A stretch of DNA of 64,000 nt from Pedobacter frigiditerrae. Its GTDB lineage: Bacteria > Bacteroidota > Bacteroidia > Sphingobacteriales > Sphingobacteriaceae. The stretch is taken from assembly GCF_004331645.1 (NCBI RefSeq), contig NZ_SJSK01000007.1, forward strand, positions 151,956 to 215,955. Direction: 5' to 3'. Below are positions 60,411-64,000 of this stretch, one piece after another (position 1 is the stretch's first letter; each line of letters begins with the position of its first letter). The notes under the pieces are model-generated. The model searched no databases and had not been told where the DNA came from. It saw nothing but the letters and a program-made list of their open reading frames with translations. Made by a program: the position numbers and the translations under genes.

Positions 60411-62147
60411 ATGAAAAGGAATGTGAAATTTATGCTGCTTGGTATTTGCAGCGCAGTGATATGCCTAATGGCTTGTCGCAAAAATGTCTTAGTAGAAGGT
60501 ACCTCTAAGGTTGTGAACATGACCCAGTATCTGCAAAATCATCCTGATGAATTTTCGGAACTAAGCAAGGTTTTAGAACGATCAGAGACGGCATCATTTT
60601 TAAATGCCTATGGTTCGTATACTTTTTTTGCGCCCACAAATACAGCAATAAAAGCTTATTTAACCGAAAAAGGCAAAACAACTATTGATGATATCAGCGC
60701 TGGTGATTGGAAAAATTTTGTACGTTTCCATTTATTGGAAGACTCAATTCCAACTTCAAAATTTGATGATGGAAAACTGTATGAGTTAACTATGTATGGC
60801 CAATACCTAACCACAGCATCAGAGAATATTGCTGGGGTTACGAAAATAAGAATTAACAGACAAGCCAATGTAATTAATGCCAATATTTCTGTTGGTAATG
60901 GATTAATTCACAGTGTGGATCATGTGTTAACTCCAGCATCATTGAGTGTGGCACAAACCATTGAGGCAAACCCAGAATATAGCATTTTTACGCAAGCCTT
61001 AAAAGCGAGTGGTTTATATGCAAGCCTTAATATATTGCCAGCTGATAACCCAGATGTAGAGCGGAAATGGTTAACAGTAATTCCAGAAACTGATGCCGTA
61101 TTTAAAAGCGTGGGGATAAATAATTACAATGATCTCAAAGCCAAATATTCAAACACAGGCAATCCGCAATTAGATACAGATAGTTTGCATTTATTTTTAG
61201 ATTATCACATCCTTTCCAATGCTAAGTATTTGGCAGATATTATTACTGCTACAGCCCATAATACCTTAGCACCACTTGAGGTGCTTACAGCTAAATTAGC
61301 TGGAGAAACAGTGTTGATTAATGATGATACTTTTAATGGAGTACATGAACAAGGTTTTTCATTAATACGTGATAAAAGTGATGTTACGGCAACAAATGGT
61401 GTAGTACATCAACCTTCTGCTCACTTTTCAATTAAAATTAGAGCACCATTTCGTGTTGATTGGGATGCAGCAGCTTTTCCTGAAATCATGAAGAATACGG
61501 AGTATTACAAAAAGAACTCTTATGAGTTTAAGCCTGAAGAAACAGCAGCATTAAGTGAGATTAAATTCTCTGGACCAGAAAGTGGGTTCATTTACAGACA
61601 AGGAAGTGCAGGAACTTCAAAAACTTCTCTTAATGGTGATATTTTGGTTGTTCCTTTGGCAACTGGTGGAGCGTCTAATAGGGCAGAGTGGGTAGAGTTT
61701 AGATCGCCATTGCTAATTAAGGGTAAATACAAAGTGTGGATTGGCTATTACACCCAAGTACAATCTAATGGAACAACCGAAGTAACAGCTTCAATTGGTG
61801 CAGACGGAACTACAGATAGAGTGCCATTATCTAACGCTCGTACTTTATCGTTCTCTGTAAAACGCCCAGGTATTAATAAAACAGTTAATGGTGTTACGGT
61901 TATAGATGCAGAGGCTGAAGAAGCAATTGGTTTTAAAACTTATATGGCAAATACATCTGGCTCGCAAGTAGCTAAAATGTTGGGAATTGCAGATTTGTCT
62001 AAAACTGGCCGCTATTGGTTAAGATTAAAAGCAATTAATGGAAGTCAGACTACTAATAATATTGATGTGATTCAGTTTATCCCCATTAATGACGACCAAC
62101 AATACTGGAAATACAATCCTGATGGTAGTAAAATACTAAGACCATAA
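60411..62147 (+). CDS. FAS1 lipoprotein with C-terminal beta domain
   Basis: 578 aa, lipobox Cys22 (CLMACRKN). Two FAS1 domains (about 35-175: YTFFAPTNTAIKAYL ... GLIHSVDHVLTP; about 180-340: WLTVIPETDAVFKSV ... GVVHQP). The last 230 residues form a different beta-sandwich (WVEFRSPLLIKGKYKVWIGY, IGFKTYMANTSGSQVAKM, RYWLRLKAING, VIQFIPIND), resembling the DUF5108-type or carbohydrate-binding fold next to FAS1 in Bacteroidota. A surface-exposed glycan binder is likely. Confidence 0.85.
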   Translation: MKRNVKFMLLGICSAVICLMACRKNVLVEGTSKVVNMTQYLQNHPDEFSELSKVLERSETASFLNAYGSYTFFAPTNTAIKAYLTEKGKTTIDDISAGDWKNFVRFHLLEDSIPTSKFDDGKLYELTMYGQYLTTASENIAGVTKIRINRQANVINANISVGNGLIHSVDHVLTPASLSVAQTIEANPEYSIFTQALKASGLYASLNILPADNPDVERKWLTVIPETDAVFKSVGINNYNDLKAKYSNTGNPQLDTDSLHLFLDYHILSNAKYLADIITATAHNTLAPLEVLTAKLAGETVLINDDTFNGVHEQGFSLIRDKSDVTATNGVVHQPSAHFSIKIRAPFRVDWDAAAFPEIMKNTEYYKKNSYEFKPEETAALSEIKFSGPESGFIYRQGSAGTSKTSLNGDILVVPLATGGASNRAEWVEFRSPLLIKGKYKVWIGYYTQVQSNGTTEVTASIGADGTTDRVPLSNARTLSFSVKRPGINKTVNGVTVIDAEAEEAIGFKTYMANTSGSQVAKMLGIADLSKTGRYWLRLKAINGSQTTNNIDVIQFIPINDDQQYWKYNPDGSKILRP

Positions 62148-62192
62148 CCACACACCATAGAATGAAATTTAATAATATAGACCACCTGAAAA

Positions 62193-63692
62193 ATGACCAA
62201 GTTTAAAGTTAACCATATAGTTTTGATGTTGTTGCTAGCAACATTGGTTTTTGCAGGTTGCAAAAAAGCCTGGGATGATCATACCGAAATTGATATTCCT
62301 AGGCTAGATCAAACACTTTTTGAACAAATTAGTGCTGAGCCTACATTAAGTACATTTTCAACTTATTTAGTAAAAACAGGATATGATAAGCTTTTAGGCT
62401 CGTCAAAAACGTTTACTGTTTGGGCACCAAATAACAACGCATTAAAAAATATAGACGCAAGTTTGATAAATGATAATGAGGCACTTAAACGTTTTGTAGG
62501 TAATCACATTTCTAATCAGAGTTATTTTACCGATGCACCAAAACCATCATTGGTGATACGAATGATGAATGGAAAGAATACTATTTTTACTAAAACTACA
62601 TTTGAGCAATCTGCAATAGTAAATGCAGATGTTTATGTAAAAAATGGCGTTTTGCACATTGTGGATGCAGCAGCTACACCTAAACCTAATGCTTGGGAGT
62701 TTCTACAAAGTGCTACAGCAGCATCCTCACAAAAAGATTTCATCAAAGGTTTAGATTACATGGATTTAGATACCAGTAAAGGGGTTTTATTATACAAAGA
62801 TCCAGTTACGCAAAAAGGTGTTTATCAAGAAGGTACTACTTTTAAAGTTTCAAGAAATAAGTATTTTCAACGTATAGCTAACATTAGTAGCGAAGACAGT
62901 TTAATTACTTACATCATTTTAAATAATGCTGCCTTTGATGCAGAAAAAATCAAGCTTGCTCAATATAACAAGCAAGTTGATCCGCTTAAAGCTGATACAT
63001 TAACTAAATGGAGTGTTGTAAAAGACCTTGTGGTAAATAAAGTTTACAATATTAATGAGTTGCCAGATTCTATGACTACTGTTACTGGTGTAAAAATCCA
63101 TTTAGATAAAAGTGCAATTGTTGAGACCCGTTTATTAAGTAATGGTATTGCTTATGTGGTAAATCACATTGGCTATAAATTGATGGAAAATAAAATTCCA
63201 ACGGTTGTTGTACAAGGAGAGATGCCAGATTCACTTCGTTTACCGTCTACAGTAACCGCAAGAATTAAACAAGACCCCAATGGTGTTAGATTTACTGATT
63301 TTCAAACTGGAAGCATTACATCAAGTCCAAGTCCTTTATATTATTACAGGTACAAAACCAATGTTAGTTCTGTTAAATATGAAGTGTATTGGAGAGCCAT
63401 AAATGACGTGCTAGCAACTCCAGTATCTATGAAAATAGATTTTAATACCACTAAAAGTTTTGGAAGTTTAATTCCACTAGCAACTGTGGGGTATTACAAT
63501 GTTCCATCAATACTTGGCTTAGGTAACACAAGTCAGGCTTATAAGGATGCCTACAAGGAAGTTTATTTGGGTACATATACAGCAGATAATTATGGTGATT
63601 TATACTTGTTTTTAGCTTCTGCATTAGGAGCATCTGCAACAATACCTACTGCACTTACACTAGATTATATTAAACTAAAACCAGTCAATTAA
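62193..63692 (+). CDS. FAS1 lipoprotein (third of the locus)
   Basis: 499 aa, lipobox Cys23 (VFAGC) followed by KK. FAS1 domain about 40-165 (KTFTVWAPNNNALKNID ... GVLHIVDAAATP); a second, more divergent FAS1-like region about 180-335 (ENKIP precedes its end; SNGIAYVVNHIGYKL); then a beta-rich domain (VKYEVYWRAINDVL, GDLYLFLASALG). Like the previous gene it lies between SusD and the next receptor, where SusE/SusF-type binding proteins are found in other PULs. Confidence 0.83.
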   Translation: MTKFKVNHIVLMLLLATLVFAGCKKAWDDHTEIDIPRLDQTLFEQISAEPTLSTFSTYLVKTGYDKLLGSSKTFTVWAPNNNALKNIDASLINDNEALKRFVGNHISNQSYFTDAPKPSLVIRMMNGKNTIFTKTTFEQSAIVNADVYVKNGVLHIVDAAATPKPNAWEFLQSATAASSQKDFIKGLDYMDLDTSKGVLLYKDPVTQKGVYQEGTTFKVSRNKYFQRIANISSEDSLITYIILNNAAFDAEKIKLAQYNKQVDPLKADTLTKWSVVKDLVVNKVYNINELPDSMTTVTGVKIHLDKSAIVETRLLSNGIAYVVNHIGYKLMENKIPTVVVQGEMPDSLRLPSTVTARIKQDPNGVRFTDFQTGSITSSPSPLYYYRYKTNVSSVKYEVYWRAINDVLATPVSMKIDFNTTKSFGSLIPLATVGYYNVPSILGLGNTSQAYKDAYKEVYLGTYTADNYGDLYLFLASALGASATIPTALTLDYIKLKPVN

Positions 63693-63708
63693 GCCATCAA
63701 CAGAATTT

Positions 63709-64000
63709 ATGTATATAGATATAAAAACGGTATTTAATAAATGCTTATGCTGCTTGCTGTTTCTGGCAATTGCCCTTACTACAAAAGCACAAGAAATAAT
63801 AAAAAAGCAAGTTAATGGTGTAATTACCGAAGCTTCTACTGGTAAACCACTACCTGGTATTAATGTTAATGTGAATGGCTTTTCTGCAACTTTAACTGAT
63901 GAAAAGGGAAATTTCCAAATCAGTATCCCAAGTAATAATAGTGTATTGGTTATTTCCGGACAAGGTTATCAAACAAAAGAGGAGGCTTTAAAAGGTAGAA
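63709..64000 (+). CDS. Second SusC-like TonB-dependent receptor, N-terminal fragment
   Basis: Runs off the window end. Starts at ATG 63709, with signal peptide (CLCCLLFLAIALTTKAQ), then the CarboxypepD_reg-like domain (KKQVNGVITEASTGKPLPGI, LTDEKGNFQISIP, LVISGQGYQT) typical of SusC/RagA. The plug and barrel lie outside. The 97 visible residues cannot exclude a shorter CarboxypepD_reg protein, but position and N-terminus favour a second receptor of the PUL. Confidence 0.75.
   Translation, partial: MYIDIKTVFNKCLCCLLFLAIALTTKAQEIIKKQVNGVITEASTGKPLPGINVNVNGFSATLTDEKGNFQISIPSNNSVLVISGQGYQTKEEALKGR

Noticed and set aside
1..64000. tRNA, rRNA, prophage or transposase genes
   Set aside because: Looked for cloverleaf-like and known motifs in gaps and for transposase or integrase domains in all frames; none found.

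Overview
The window looks like chromosomal DNA of a Bacteroidota bacterium of the Sphingobacteriaceae, most likely Pedobacter or a close relative. The evidence is AT-rich DNA, SusC/SusD pairs, GLPGLI proteins, a hybrid two-component system (HTCS), DUF6266, DUF4382 and DUF4397 proteins, lipoproteins with Cys-Lys-Lys at the mature N-terminus, and promoters of the TAnnTTTG (-7) type. No tRNA, rRNA, CRISPR array, prophage or insertion sequence was seen.

Layout. 1-800: the end of a cut-off gene and a small orphan gene that share an intergenic motif. 833-3250: a D-threonine aldolase/D-serine dehydratase-like enzyme with a Gfo/Idh/MocA oxidoreductase, preceded by an unusual repeat cluster. 3281-4228: a DUF6266 protein and a tiny membrane ORF. 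4248-8362: a four-gene operon (Lys/Pro-rich protein, outer-membrane barrel, OmpR-type regulator, histidine kinase) divergent from a DUF4382 lipoprotein; the shared upstream region carries 11-bp-phased ATGAAAT repeats. 8519-19437: M23 peptidase, cold-shock protein, CoiA-like protein, Bcr/CflA-type exporter, multi-PAS kinase, DUF4397 lipoprotein, DUF922 protease, ECF sigma factor with a membrane protein, and a dicarboxylate symporter. 19603-20785: two paralogous membrane-anchored proteins. 21031-28763: a BlaI/BlaR1-like pair, a NUDIX hydrolase, and an operon of two GLPGLI proteins plus a TonB-dependent outer-membrane protein. A near-identical palindrome lies in front of both blaI and the GLPGLI operon, which suggests one regulon. 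28941-31195: orphan genes with cassette-like surroundings. 31713-43580: housekeeping genes (L21, L27, polyprenyl synthase, two duplicated carboxypeptidase-regulatory-domain proteins, RNase R, a fused oligopeptide ABC ATPase, a PolB-like exonuclease, arginine decarboxylase) and an OMPLA-like outer-membrane protein.

43787-64000 (running off the end) is a polysaccharide utilisation locus on the + strand: a GH28 polygalacturonase, a DUF4450 protein, an HTCS sensor/regulator, then FAS1 lipoprotein, SusC, SusD, FAS1 lipoprotein, FAS1 lipoprotein and the start of a second SusC-like receptor. The enzymes point to pectin. The HTCS would sense a breakdown product and activate the locus, and SusCD would import oligosaccharides. 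Three fasciclin-domain lipoproteins stand where SusE/SusF-type surface glycan-binding proteins would be expected. This is the most unusual system in the window.

All calls come from reading the sequence and from family knowledge. No similarity search was run.
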